From: Clostridiales bacterium
GTDB taxonomy: Bacteria > Bacillota > Clostridia > Peptostreptococcales > NVVX01
Assembly (NCBI GenBank): GCA_021129775.1
Contig: JAJOKP010000006.1
Location: 1 to 58,468, forward strand
Length of the DNA stretch: 58,468 nucleotides
Reading direction: 5' to 3'
Shown piece by piece: positions 1 through 9,874 of this stretch. Position 1 is the stretch's first letter; the number at the start of each line of letters is the position of its first letter. The notes under the pieces were generated by a model, which saw only the letters and a list, made by a program, of their open reading frames with translations, was not told the DNA's origin and made no database searches. Both the position numbers and the translations under genes were made by a program.

Positions 1-8
1 CCAATAAA

Positions 9-56
9 TAATCCTACTGTAAAGCGCAAATATAATTTCGCACTGCAGTAGGATTA
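9..56. repeat. Left-end inverted pair of putative transposase-binding sites
   Basis: taatcctactgtaaagcgcaaa (9-30) and inverted tttcgcactgcagtaggatta (36-56); same motif as the repeats at 3485-3604. Confidence 0.6.
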
Positions 57-129
57 TTAGTTGCAAAATATTTTTTATGGGTATCTAATAAAGAGAAATC
101 AATAGCGAAAAGAGAGGGAGTGATTAATA

Positions 130-726
130 ATGCAAAAAATATTTGAGATAGAAGGAAGCATAGAAGAGTATGTAGAGAAAGGTCGAAAATACCAATTCCC
201 TCCACCACCATTTGAGAGTTGTCACAATTGCAAGAAGATGGTGCGTTTCGGAAAACATGGTTTCTATGATAGATATTCGATTTTAGAAACATTCAGTGGA
301 AATGTTGTTTGTAGACGCTATATCTGTCCACTTTGTAATCGCACAATATCATACCTTCCAAGCTTTTGCCTGCCTGGATTTACTTATGGCGTCAAAGAAA
401 TTTGGAGGTGTTTAAAAGAAATAATTTTATCTTATGGGACACTAAAAGCATGTTTAAATAAGTTGAATGATATTTATGTAAGGCTTAACATATCAAGGCA
501 GCTTGCTTATCACTACAAAAAAAGATTTATGAAAAATTTAATTCTTATTCAAATTGTATTGCGGCAAATGAACTCAAGAATCGAACTCCCAGAAGAGAAT
601 GTTTCACTAAGAGAAAGAGCAAAGAAGCTAGTTGAAATAATTAGGGAATCCCCTAAAGCAATTTGTTCCATCTCACAAGAATTTTATGCACTTTCAAACA
701 AAACATTCTTAACTCTTTCAAATTAA
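130..726 (+). CDS. DUF6431-type zinc-ribbon protein associated with a DDE transposon
   Basis: CHNCKK...CRRYICPLCNRTISYLPSFCLPGF zinc-ribbon pattern directly upstream of a DDE transposase and ExeA-type ATPase. Confidence 0.7.
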   Translation: MQKIFEIEGSIEEYVEKGRKYQFPPPPFESCHNCKKMVRFGKHGFYDRYSILETFSGNVVCRRYICPLCNRTISYLPSFCLPGFTYGVKEIWRCLKEIILSYGTLKACLNKLNDIYVRLNISRQLAYHYKKRFMKNLILIQIVLRQMNSRIELPEENVSLRERAKKLVEIIRESPKAICSISQEFYALSNKTFLTLSN

Positions 727-846
727 TTATAGCATTAATTAATTTGAATTAGAAGACCTCAAAAAAATAAAGGCTCCAACACTACATTTTCATATATTTC
801 AAATAGCGTGAGTGCTAAGATAAATATGTAGATGAAATGACAAGAG

Positions 847-2262
847 TTGCTAAATTTTAGAAGGAGGTCTCAAGAAATGTTAGATGAAAATACAAGAAAT
901 GCAGTAGCTTTAAAAAGATTTTCTCTAATTAGTCCAGTGCTTAATGGACAGGTAACAAACAATAGAGAATATTATGCTGAGGTTACTGAAGGTTCTATTG
1001 ATATGCCGTATTATGGGGTGAAGAAATATGCACCTAAGACCGTAGAGACATGGTACACAGATTATATGAGGGGTGGACTTGATGCACTAAAACCACGTCC
1101 TAGAGGAGATAGAGGCGGAAGCAGAAAAATTAGCGAGGAGATTGGAGAGAAAATAATAGAAAAGAAAAAAATACATCCTAAAGCTCCAAACACCATTATT
1201 TATGAGTTGCTTATAAAGGATGGCATTCTAGATCCTACTAAAATATCAATAAGTAGTTTGTACCGATATCTAAAGTCTCAACCGCTAAACTCTGCACCAA
1301 TCGCTAGTGAAGAAAAAGAAATGAAACGTTTTTCACATGAGTATGTAAATCAATTAACGCAAACCGATCTCTTATATGGCCCATATGTAAGAGACGGAAA
1401 AAAAAGAAAACAAACTTATTTGTTCGCCTATTTAGATGACGCGAGCAGGCTAATTACACATGCGCAGTTTTATTTCTCTCAAAACTTTGAATCTTTAAGA
1501 CTTTCTTTTAAAGAAGCTGTCTTAAAGAGAGGGATCCCAACATTAATTTATACAGATAATGCAAAAATATATAGGTCACAGCAATTTGAATTACTGCTTG
1601 CAAGCTTAGGTTGTAGCTTAATTCATTCCCAGGTTTATGTACCAAATGGTCGCGGCAAAATAGAAAGATTTTTTTTAACTGTTAGAAAAAGGTTCTTGTC
1701 AGTACTGGACACAGACAAAATTAAAGGGATTGATGACTTAAACAACAAATTTTGGCAATGGTTAGATGCAGATTACAACAAGAAGAAACATAGTGCACTT
1801 GAGGGTCTGTCACCTCTTGATTTTTTCATGCTTCAAGTTGATAGAATTAAGTTATGTACTGATACTAAAGCTCTTGATGAAAAGTTTTTACTTAGAGCAA
1901 AAAGAAAAGTAGCTCATGATGGAACAATTAGTATTGATAAAGCACTCTTTGAAACCAAAATGAAGTTTGCTGGTATGCATGTGCAAGTAAGGTACGAGCC
2001 GTCAATGCTATTAACTTCTTCAAGTCCAGTTCTAATATATGTTGATGATAAAAAAGTAGGAGTAGCTAAGAGAGTTAATTTTCATGATAATGCTCACATG
2101 AAGCGCAGGGGTAGACCAACTAGTAGTTCTACTAAAGCAGTGGATAGTAATTCTTCAAGTATTGACGATGCTAAAAATACTACTTACGATAATCTCTTAG
2201 CTGGGCTACCATTAGAGCAGACAATATCTTTTACTCAAATGATGAATGAGGAGGAAAATTAA
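847..2262 (+). CDS. DDE (rve) integrase/transposase, Mu/TniA/TnsB-like
   Basis: Integrase core: QTDLLYGPYV...TYLFAYLDDASRLI...LIYTDNAKIY...VYVPNGRGKIERFFLTVR; C-terminal beta-barrel-like region. Confidence 0.88.
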   Translation: MLNFRRRSQEMLDENTRNAVALKRFSLISPVLNGQVTNNREYYAEVTEGSIDMPYYGVKKYAPKTVETWYTDYMRGGLDALKPRPRGDRGGSRKISEEIGEKIIEKKKIHPKAPNTIIYELLIKDGILDPTKISISSLYRYLKSQPLNSAPIASEEKEMKRFSHEYVNQLTQTDLLYGPYVRDGKKRKQTYLFAYLDDASRLITHAQFYFSQNFESLRLSFKEAVLKRGIPTLIYTDNAKIYRSQQFELLLASLGCSLIHSQVYVPNGRGKIERFFLTVRKRFLSVLDTDKIKGIDDLNNKFWQWLDADYNKKKHSALEGLSPLDFFMLQVDRIKLCTDTKALDEKFLLRAKRKVAHDGTISIDKALFETKMKFAGMHVQVRYEPSMLLTSSSPVLIYVDDKKVGVAKRVNFHDNAHMKRRGRPTSSSTKAVDSNSSSIDDAKNTTYDNLLAGLPLEQTISFTQMMNEEEN

Positions 2263-3063
2263 ATGTTTACACAATTTTTTGGGTTAAAATACAATCCTTT
2301 TTGTAAGGAATTTAACATAGACGAAACTTATGAGAGTGCTGATATTAAAGAGTTTAAGTCAAGATTTAAATACATTCAATCATCTCGTGGAATATTTCTT
2401 TTAATTGGAGAACCTGGTTCTGGTAAAACTACAGCTCTTAGAAATATTACATCTACGCTTAATCCTGGGCTGTTTAAGGTCTGCTACTGTACTTTGTCTA
2501 CTGTTACTGTATTAGATTTTTACAGAGGTATTTTGATGGCTCTAGGCGAAATTCCAAGTAGCAAGAAGGTCACAATGTTTCACCAAATTCAGCAGGCTAT
2601 TTGTTCTCTTTACTACGATCAAAAAATTACTCCTGTAATTATGTTAGACGAAATTCAAATGCTTTCTACTGCTATACTTGAAGATTTAAGGCTACTATTT
2701 AATTTCAAACTTGATTCTGAAAATCCTTTTATTCTAATTTTATCGGGTCAACCGTTAATTAGGAACAAACTTGGTCTATCGGTTAATTCCCCACTTAAAC
2801 AAAGAATAGCTATTAAACACGTTATGCAGGGTCTGAAAAAAGAAGAAACAGAGGATTATCTGGCTAAAAGATTAAGAGCAGCTGGCTCATTAAACACTGT
2901 TTTTACATCATCTGCAGCTGAGGCAATATACTCTCAGAGTAAAGGAATTCCCCGCTTAGTTAACAACCTTGCTACTTCTAGTCTTATGTACGCGTGCTCA
3001 GTGCGCAGGGAACAAGTTGACGAGGAAATTGTTTATCAGGGGCAGAAAGATTTTGATATTTAG
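2263..3063 (+). CDS. ExeA/TniB/MuB-like AAA ATPase of the transposon
   Basis: Walker A GEPGSGKTTA, Walker B VIMLDEIQML; starts immediately after the transposase stop. Confidence 0.88.
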   Translation: MFTQFFGLKYNPFCKEFNIDETYESADIKEFKSRFKYIQSSRGIFLLIGEPGSGKTTALRNITSTLNPGLFKVCYCTLSTVTVLDFYRGILMALGEIPSSKKVTMFHQIQQAICSLYYDQKITPVIMLDEIQMLSTAILEDLRLLFNFKLDSENPFILILSGQPLIRNKLGLSVNSPLKQRIAIKHVMQGLKKEETEDYLAKRLRAAGSLNTVFTSSAAEAIYSQSKGIPRLVNNLATSSLMYACSVRREQVDEEIVYQGQKDFDI

Positions 3064-3074
3064 GAGGAATAAAA

Positions 3075-3359
3075 ATGCTACGAAAGCAAAGCAAAAAGTA
3101 GAAAATCGGTATTCTTAGAAATCCAACTACAGTTAAATCTCTTGCTAAAGAGATAATCACCGCGAGCGACCACTACACCGCTAAAATGATGGATGAACAA
3201 GAATACCGCGAACTCATAATTTACTTTGCCACTCACCATGGCAAGAAATTATTCTCTGTAAATGGTTCTATTAATCCTACTATTAAGAATCGCATCGGGT
3301 CTAAGAGATGCTCTCTGGTAGAATTAATGCTTGCAGGCTTTCAGATTTCAATCATCTAG
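3075..3359 (+). pseudogene. TIGR04540-like small transposon protein interrupted by an in-frame TAG at codon 9
   Basis: RBS aggagga, ATG at 3075, TAG at 3099-3101, then open frame RNPTTVKSLAKEIITASDHYTAKMMDEQEYRELIIYFATHHGKKLFSVNGSINPTIKNRIGSKRCSLVELMLAGFQ to 3359. Confidence 0.6.
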
Positions 3360-3389
3360 CGTTGCCTAAAAAGAACCATTAAACACATC

Positions 3390-3415
3390 AAAGGGCAGAT
3401 AGTTCTGCTCTTTTT
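3390..3415 (+). terminator. Intrinsic terminator after the transposon operon
   Basis: aaagggcag-atagtt-ctgctctttttt hairpin plus T tract. Confidence 0.6.
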
Positions 3416-3484
3416 GTATTTCTAACTTTATGTTATCATGATTGTTATGTATATGCAAATCGAGTTTTCACCATAAGCTAACAG

Positions 3485-3611
3485 TAATCCTACTGTAATT
3501 CGAAAGTTTCGATTTTGGACCCTGCTACAATTCGAAAAATTATTGTATTTGTACGCAAAATGTGCCTAATTTAATTTGCAATTTAGTCCTAGTTTAATTC
3601 GAAAATCGACA
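3485..3611. repeat. Transposon right end with four putative transposase-binding repeats
   Basis: taatcctactgtaattcgaaa (3485), ggaccctgctacaattcgaaa (3517), tgtgcctaatttaatttgcaa (3561), tagtcctagtttaattcgaaa (3584); terminus ...atcgaca (TGTCGAT on the other strand). Confidence 0.6.
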
Positions 3612-3612
3612 C

Positions 3613-3792
3613 TTCATTGCAAACCTTAAAACAGATTATGAGGCTGTTATAAATGCTTCCACTCATAAAATGAATAATGGTATAGTTGAAGGGAATGTAA
3701 ACAAAGTGAAAGTAATTAAAAGGGATATGTATGGGCAAGCTTTAATTGATTTGCTAAAAGCGAAAGTCATATATCAATCTCATTTTTTATGA
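3613..3792 (+). pseudogene. C-terminal remnant of an ISL3-like transposase
   Basis: Open frame ...NLKTDYEAVINASTHKMNNGIVEGNVNKVKVIKRDMYGQALIDLLKAKVIYQSHFL*, matching the NG-EG-N-K-IKR-MYG transposase C-terminus. Confidence 0.65.
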
Positions 3793-3878
3793 TGCATTAA
3801 ACCGATTTTGAGGAAGAACCAGTTCTTATTTGCAACCTCTGATGTTTTTTGCAATAATAGAAGCTACTATGCAAGAAA

Positions 3879-4889
3879 CTAAAATTTGTTTTCTCTTTCT
3901 AAGTGTTCACGTTCTAGCTCAAGCTCTCTTATAAGCTCTTCTTCTGTAGGAAGATATAGTTTATATTTTGATGCAAAAATCTGATCGTTATCTTTTGGTA
4001 ATGTGTATTTGACAACTGATTCACTTTTATCAGCACAAAGAACAATTCCAATCGGCGGATTATCTTCCTCGTTGCTCACTTCACGAGTATAATAGTTCAC
4101 ATACATTTGCATTTGCCCTAAATCTTGATGTGTAAGATCTCCAATTTTAAGATCTACTAATACAAAACATTTTAGTATGTAATTGTAGAAAACTAAGTCA
4201 ATATAGAAATGTCTCCCATCAAAAGTGATTCTCTTTTGCCTTGCAACAAATGAAAACCCACGCCCCAACTCCAGCAAAAAAGTTTGTAGATGCTCTATCA
4301 GTGCCGCTTCTAAGTCTTTTTCATAAAGACTTGGAGATTGCTTTAAACCTAAAAATTCCAATACATAGGGATCTTTTATTACATCTTCTGGCTGCTTGCT
4401 TTTTTCTAGCGAAAAAATTTCTTCTCTCACAAGATTTTTCTCTTTGCTTGATAAAATCCTTTCGTAAAAGAACGAATTGATTTGCCTTTCTAGTTGCCTT
4501 GTGCTCCAGTTTGTCGCTACACATTCGTCTAAATAAAATTGCCTAGCATTATCATTTTCAACTCTCATAATCAATCGATAATGAGTCCAGCTTAATTCGT
4601 CACGCAGTGAGTGACGATTTTGAAAAGTTAAGTAGAATTGTCTCATATATTTAAGATTTGTAGTTGTAAAACCTCTCCCAAACTCTTTAGTTAATTGCTT
4701 TGATAATTCTTTTAATAAGTTTTTGCCATACTCTGCGCGTCCTTCTCCACCTTGTGTTGCAACAATGATTTTACCAATACTCCAATATGCTTCCACCATT
4801 GCAAAGTTAACTGATTTATATGCTTTAGTTCTCGCTAGCTGTAAAACTTCCTTGATTTCACTATACAAGTTCAACTCCGTTAAATCCAA
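3879..4889 (-). CDS. PDDEXK nuclease domain protein (YhcG/DUF1016 family)
   Basis: N-terminal YWSIGKIIVATQGGEGRAEYGKNLLKELSKQL and C-terminal FYIDLVFYNYILKCFVLVDLKIGDLTHQDLGQM. Confidence 0.88.
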   Translation of the reverse strand: MDLTELNLYSEIKEVLQLARTKAYKSVNFAMVEAYWSIGKIIVATQGGEGRAEYGKNLLKELSKQLTKEFGRGFTTTNLKYMRQFYLTFQNRHSLRDELSWTHYRLIMRVENDNARQFYLDECVATNWSTRQLERQINSFFYERILSSKEKNLVREEIFSLEKSKQPEDVIKDPYVLEFLGLKQSPSLYEKDLEAALIEHLQTFLLELGRGFSFVARQKRITFDGRHFYIDLVFYNYILKCFVLVDLKIGDLTHQDLGQMQMYVNYYTREVSNEEDNPPIGIVLCADKSESVVKYTLPKDNDQIFASKYKLYLPTEEELIRELELEREHLERENKF

Positions 4890-5063
4890 AATCTACACCT
4901 CCTGTTCCATATGCGTAGCATCTAGAATTATAGCTATTTTCATATTCAACTGTTTGTTTAACCGCTTTGCAGCAGTTAAACCTTTCCCATTTTTCCGATT
5001 TCAACAGAAAGACAGAAGCAGTTCTCCGTCTATGACAAATAAGTACTTGTCCCCTCTCTGTCC

Positions 5064-5990
5064 CTATATTGATTCCTCATCAAAATAATCTGTATCAATT
5101 CTTTTCAAATAATATGTATTTTCAATAGATACACCTAAGTTGTGCTCAATCATAAGTGCTGCAAGAATTTTACCATCTACAAGCACAATTTTACAAGCAT
5201 GCTGCTTACTTACATATTCTTTTGCTTCTTTTGTAAATCTAGCTGTTGTGATAAATGCACCTTTTGCTGCACCTTGTCCTGTCAATGCCCCGACAAATTT
5301 TTGTAATTCTGGTCTTCCAACAGTTCTATCAATATCCCAACGCTTTGCTTGAATATAAATTTTATCAAATCCAAGCTTGTCTTCCTTTATAACACCATCA
5401 ACTCCTTCATCTCCTGATTTCCCAAGGATCTGACTGTTTTCAACCTTACTACCACCATAACCCATACTGACTAGCAAATCAACGACCAGTTTTTCAAAGA
5501 AATATGGAGAATGATTCATAACTTCCATTAATACATCATCTGCAAGAGTATTCGATATTGTTTTATATGCTCTGTCAAATAAATCTTGTGGCGACTCATC
5601 TAATAAGTCGTTATCAATATTTCCACTTATTAGCGTATCTTCTTCTACATTCCCAATAAATTTTTTGAATCCTTCGTACTTTTTCAAATAGTTTCGATCA
5701 ATTACCAAAGGATTTTCTAATATAACAGATTGTCCTAACTTGGTAATTCTAAAGGATGCCCTTGCAGGTGATTCGACCAACTTTGCTTTCTTTAAATAAG
5801 TCAAAGCCCAACCGATTCTACTTTTATAGAGAAGTTGTTTTCCACTTGGGATTATCTCTTCCATTTCTTCTTGTAATAAATTAAATTGTTCTGATAAAAT
5901 TCTATACATTTCAACACGTTTGTACGCCTGATTATCTTTCAACATCTCCAATATCGGTTTCATAAATTCATGATACTTTGGTATAGACAT
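5064..5990 (-). CDS. Mrr-like restriction endonuclease
   Basis: FEKLVVDLLVSMGYGG...GKSGDEGVDGVIKEDKLGFDKIYIQAKRW...GALTGQGAAKGAFITTARFT; N-terminal winged-helix region. Confidence 0.9.
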   Translation of the reverse strand: MSIPKYHEFMKPILEMLKDNQAYKRVEMYRILSEQFNLLQEEMEEIIPSGKQLLYKSRIGWALTYLKKAKLVESPARASFRITKLGQSVILENPLVIDRNYLKKYEGFKKFIGNVEEDTLISGNIDNDLLDESPQDLFDRAYKTISNTLADDVLMEVMNHSPYFFEKLVVDLLVSMGYGGSKVENSQILGKSGDEGVDGVIKEDKLGFDKIYIQAKRWDIDRTVGRPELQKFVGALTGQGAAKGAFITTARFTKEAKEYVSKQHACKIVLVDGKILAALMIEHNLGVSIENTYYLKRIDTDYFDEESI

Positions 5991-6034
5991 ATCTTCATAT
6001 CTCTTTTACTAATTTCTCGTCTTTTAAAATAATT

Positions 6035-6763
6035 CTACTCATAATCTAATTTATTTTCATACATATAGTCTAAAATATATTCATTCAATATGCTTTTTCT
6101 CATTCTCCAATCAGGCATAAACTTATCCATATATGCTACAAATACTTCGTTATGACTCTCTTCTAATAAATGTGTTAGTTCGTGAAGAACTATATATTCT
6201 AAGCAAGATAACGGCTTTTTCGCCAATTGAAGATTGATCCATATCCTCTTATCCACAGTGTTACAGGTACCCCAACGTGTCTTCATATTTTTAACTCTGC
6301 AACTATCAACTTTTATACCAATTCTTCTTTGCCAAATTTCAACAAACTTAGTAATTTCCTTTTTCAAGAGCTCCCTATACCATTTATTAAGAGCCGCTTC
6401 ACGCTGTTTAACTGTGCTTTTTTCTCTAACATATAAATATAACCTATCTCCCTTTATCTCTACACGATTTTTCTTACTACCATGTTTAATAACCAATCTA
6501 TATCGGTTTCCCCATACATAAACACTTTCTCCATCTATAAATCTCCGCTCTGACTGCCTAGCTTGATTCTTAAATCTTTCCTTTTGCTTTTTAATCCAAC
6601 CAATCTTAGAAACAATAAACAATCTAATAGCATCATCATCAACGGATAATGGGACAGATACTCTAACAATACCATTTGGCGGTAGTACGGAAAGATGCAT
6701 ATTTTTAATGTTTTTTTTAATAACTTGAATACCCATTCCACCAACTATTTCATTTACCATCAA
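6035..6763 (-). CDS. YgjP/DUF45-type (M48-like) metallopeptidase
   Basis: MKTRWGTCN...LEYIVLHELTHLLEESHNEVF HExxH motif; overlaps the HsdR stop. Confidence 0.88.
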   Translation of the reverse strand: MMVNEIVGGMGIQVIKKNIKNMHLSVLPPNGIVRVSVPLSVDDDAIRLFIVSKIGWIKKQKERFKNQARQSERRFIDGESVYVWGNRYRLVIKHGSKKNRVEIKGDRLYLYVREKSTVKQREAALNKWYRELLKKEITKFVEIWQRRIGIKVDSCRVKNMKTRWGTCNTVDKRIWINLQLAKKPLSCLEYIVLHELTHLLEESHNEVFVAYMDKFMPDWRMRKSILNEYILDYMYENKLDYE

Positions 6764-9700
6764 TACTCTCCTTGCCCTGTTATTATTTCAAAAACTTTTT
6801 CTATATCATCTTCACCTACTATCGGCCTTAAACCTCTCATAATTTTACGTTCTTTTGCTGGATCACCACGAAACGAATCTTGTTTGTACTTCTTCACTGT
6901 TTCATCAATTTCTAAAACAAGATCCTCATTTTGGGCATAATTATCATACAAAGCCCTAAGTGCTGGTGATTTCTTAATTGTATTTGGATAAAAAGAACTG
7001 CTCTCAGGGTCATTTACATTTTTAGTCAATTCGACAATCCTGTTTAAATACTTTTCATAATCTATAATATCTTTCTTGCGCTGTTCAATTAATTTGTTTA
7101 ATAAAGCAGACATTTTTTCAAAGTATTTTGGATTTGTAGATTTCTTTTCAACAATTTTTCGCCTAACATTATTTTCAATAACTTCAGCAACAGCACCTTT
7201 ATCCTTTTGAATGTTTTGGGGTAACTCACTTACAAATGCTGTTCCTTTTTCAATTATAAGTTGAATCAATGAGAAGTCATCTAGAGCTAACAAAGACTTA
7301 CTTTCTTTTGCATCGATATATGTATCTATTAAATGACGCATATCAGGTTCATATTTTTTTAGATCAATATAATCTCCACTCGCAAGTTTTATTTCGTCTT
7401 TTATTTTCTTATAGTTTAAAACTTCAATTCGAATTTTTTCTGCCTTTTTATGCGTATAACCTGCACTTATCATCTCACCACTTATTTCTGCGAAAGCACG
7501 AACTAGCGATGATGTTACTTTGTAAAGTACTACTCTCTTTGCTTCATTCATTTTAAGTTCCTCTAAGTCCTCAACATTTTCACCACAGAAATAGCGAATA
7601 TACTGGAGAGATCCTTTTGGAGATTCTACTGGTTCACAAAGTGAAAACAAGCTTTCTAATAGTTCTTCTAACTTATCTTTGCCTTCTTCTATTCTTGATT
7701 TAACAAGCCCAAGTACATCTTCTTTTTCATAACTATCAAAAGCTTCTATTGTGTAATCTTCAACAGCTTTTTCAAGACTTTTAAACAAATCCTTATAATC
7801 AATTATGTAACCATACTCTTTATCTTCACCATCTAGCCGATTGACACGGCAAATAGCTTGAAACAAACCATGGTCACGCATTGATTTATCAATATATAAA
7901 TATGTTGCTGAAGGAGCATCAAATCCTGTTAAAAGTTTATCTACAACTATTAATAACTTCATTTGACCAGGATCTTTAATAAATTTTTCTTTTACTTCTT
8001 TTTCAAACTCTTGAACTGATTTTCCGCCAAGCATTTTCATGTATGTATCATATTGTTCAATCAATTCAGTGTCTTCATCTAATCCAACACTTTCACCTTT
8101 GATATCAGCTATAGTTGGAATGTATGATGTAATTGTTGCACATTTTTTTAGCAGTGAATTTTGAAAGATTTCATAGTATTTGCAAGCCTGATATATACTA
8201 CTAGCAACAAGCATAGCATTACCTCTGCCGCTTTTTAATCTGTCTTTAATCTCCATATCGAAAACAATGTCATTAGCAATTCTTTCAAGGCGAGATTTCG
8301 AGCTAAATACTTTTTGCATAGTCCCCCAACGTTTTTTCAGCTGTGCTTTTGCACTGTCAGTAAGCCCACTTGTTTTCGCCTCAAACCATTCATCTATTTT
8401 TTTTTGAGATGTTATATTTTGCTCTATATCTTTTGCCTCATACCTTAAGTCTAAGACAACCTTATCTTTAACTGCTTCATCATATTTATATGTATGAATG
8501 TAGTTACCAAAAACTTCAAGACTTAAGGCTTTATCCTTTTTCATAAGTGGTGTACCTGTAAACCCAATAAAAAGAGCATCAGGAAGTATCGCTTGCATTG
8601 CAGCATGTAATTTCCCTGATTGTGTTCTGTGACATTCATCAACAAATACATGAATATTGCCTTTCGCTTTAAAATTACTTGGCAGATTATTTTTTATTTC
8701 ATCTATAAAATGATCATAGTCCTTATCTGATACGTCCCCACTTTTATTTCCAAATTTATGAACTAAAGAACAAAGTAAAATAGGTGTCGTCGAATTTAAT
8801 TTCATGATCAAATCATGTCCACTTACAGTTCTGTAGATAGTTTCAGAAACTCCAGTATAAACTTTTTCAATTTGATCATCAAGTTCTTCCCTGTCCGTAA
8901 TAATTAGAACCCTGGCATCATGAACATTCTCTTTTATCCATTTAGTAAGCCATACCATTGTTAAGCTTTTACCGCTACCTTGTGTGTGCCATATAATTCC
9001 ACCTTCGCGCCTTTTTATATACCTTTGTGATTCTACAACAGCAAAATATTGATTCGGTCTGCAAATCTTTTTTACACCGCTATCATAAATAATAAAAGAA
9101 TATAAAATTTCAATAATCCGGTTTTTATCAAACATTCCAATCACATTCTTATCAAGTTTTAACTCCTGTTTATCGCATCGTTTTCTAATATTTAATGAAA
9201 GTCTGTCCTTCACTTTTTCGTCTTCTTTCCATGATAAATAGTACTTTTCAGTAGTTTCTATTACTCCATATTTCAAGCCTTCTGTATTGTTTCCAGCACA
9301 AACCAACCCTATTGTTGAAAAAAACGGCTTAATAAAATTATCCTTTTGATTATCTAGATTTTGACGAATACCTTGCGATACAGATACTGTACTACGTTTC
9401 AATTCAATGATGCCAAGTGCAATCCCGTTAATATAAACAACTATATCTGGTCTTTTATTATTACTTCCTTTAACTGTAACTTCTTCTGCAATATAAAAAT
9501 CATTGTTTAACGGATTGCTCCAATCTATATAGTTAACACTTTGTTTTTTCTCTCCTACATTTAGTCGAATTTTTGCACCATATCTAATCAGAGAATATAC
9601 CTCTTTATTAACATCATATAAGCTCTTTTGCTGATTATCTGAAACCATTCTAATTTCTCTTATTGATCTATCAATTAGCTCTTTACTATATCCTTGTTTC

Positions 9701-9852
9701 TTCAGAAATTTTACTAAATATTCATCTTCAATATTAGAATTAAACCTATCATTCCAGTTTCCTAAGTATATATATTCTAGTTCATTTTCAAATAATTTCA
9801 CTACTCTATTTTGAGTTTCTCTTTCAATTTGGCCTACATTACTCATTTGCAC
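6760..9852 (-). CDS. hsdR: Type I restriction endonuclease subunit R
   Basis: ELKRSTVSVSQGIRQNLDNQ nuclease region, GGIIWHTQGSGKSLTMVWLTKW, FVDECHRTQSGKLH, GFTGTPLMKKD motifs. Confidence 0.95.
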   Translation of the reverse strand: MQMSNVGQIERETQNRVVKLFENELEYIYLGNWNDRFNSNIEDEYLVKFLKKQGYSKELIDRSIREIRMVSDNQQKSLYDVNKEVYSLIRYGAKIRLNVGEKKQSVNYIDWSNPLNNDFYIAEEVTVKGSNNKRPDIVVYINGIALGIIELKRSTVSVSQGIRQNLDNQKDNFIKPFFSTIGLVCAGNNTEGLKYGVIETTEKYYLSWKEDEKVKDRLSLNIRKRCDKQELKLDKNVIGMFDKNRIIEILYSFIIYDSGVKKICRPNQYFAVVESQRYIKRREGGIIWHTQGSGKSLTMVWLTKWIKENVHDARVLIITDREELDDQIEKVYTGVSETIYRTVSGHDLIMKLNSTTPILLCSLVHKFGNKSGDVSDKDYDHFIDEIKNNLPSNFKAKGNIHVFVDECHRTQSGKLHAAMQAILPDALFIGFTGTPLMKKDKALSLEVFGNYIHTYKYDEAVKDKVVLDLRYEAKDIEQNITSQKKIDEWFEAKTSGLTDSAKAQLKKRWGTMQKVFSSKSRLERIANDIVFDMEIKDRLKSGRGNAMLVASSIYQACKYYEIFQNSLLKKCATITSYIPTIADIKGESVGLDEDTELIEQYDTYMKMLGGKSVQEFEKEVKEKFIKDPGQMKLLIVVDKLLTGFDAPSATYLYIDKSMRDHGLFQAICRVNRLDGEDKEYGYIIDYKDLFKSLEKAVEDYTIEAFDSYEKEDVLGLVKSRIEEGKDKLEELLESLFSLCEPVESPKGSLQYIRYFCGENVEDLEELKMNEAKRVVLYKVTSSLVRAFAEISGEMISAGYTHKKAEKIRIEVLNYKKIKDEIKLASGDYIDLKKYEPDMRHLIDTYIDAKESKSLLALDDFSLIQLIIEKGTAFVSELPQNIQKDKGAVAEVIENNVRRKIVEKKSTNPKYFEKMSALLNKLIEQRKKDIIDYEKYLNRIVELTKNVNDPESSSFYPNTIKKSPALRALYDNYAQNEDLVLEIDETVKKYKQDSFRGDPAKERKIMRGLRPIVGEDDIEKVFEIITGQGEY

Positions 9853-9874
9853 CCCTCCTCAACCGGATTTATCA

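Noticed and set aside
14-292. Minus-strand ORF overlapping the DUF6431 gene
   Set aside because: Antisense to a well-supported CDS, no recognisable family
3075-3359. Pyrrolysine-containing protein
   Set aside because: A single TAG in a transposon gene with no Pyl machinery visible; nonsense mutation is simpler
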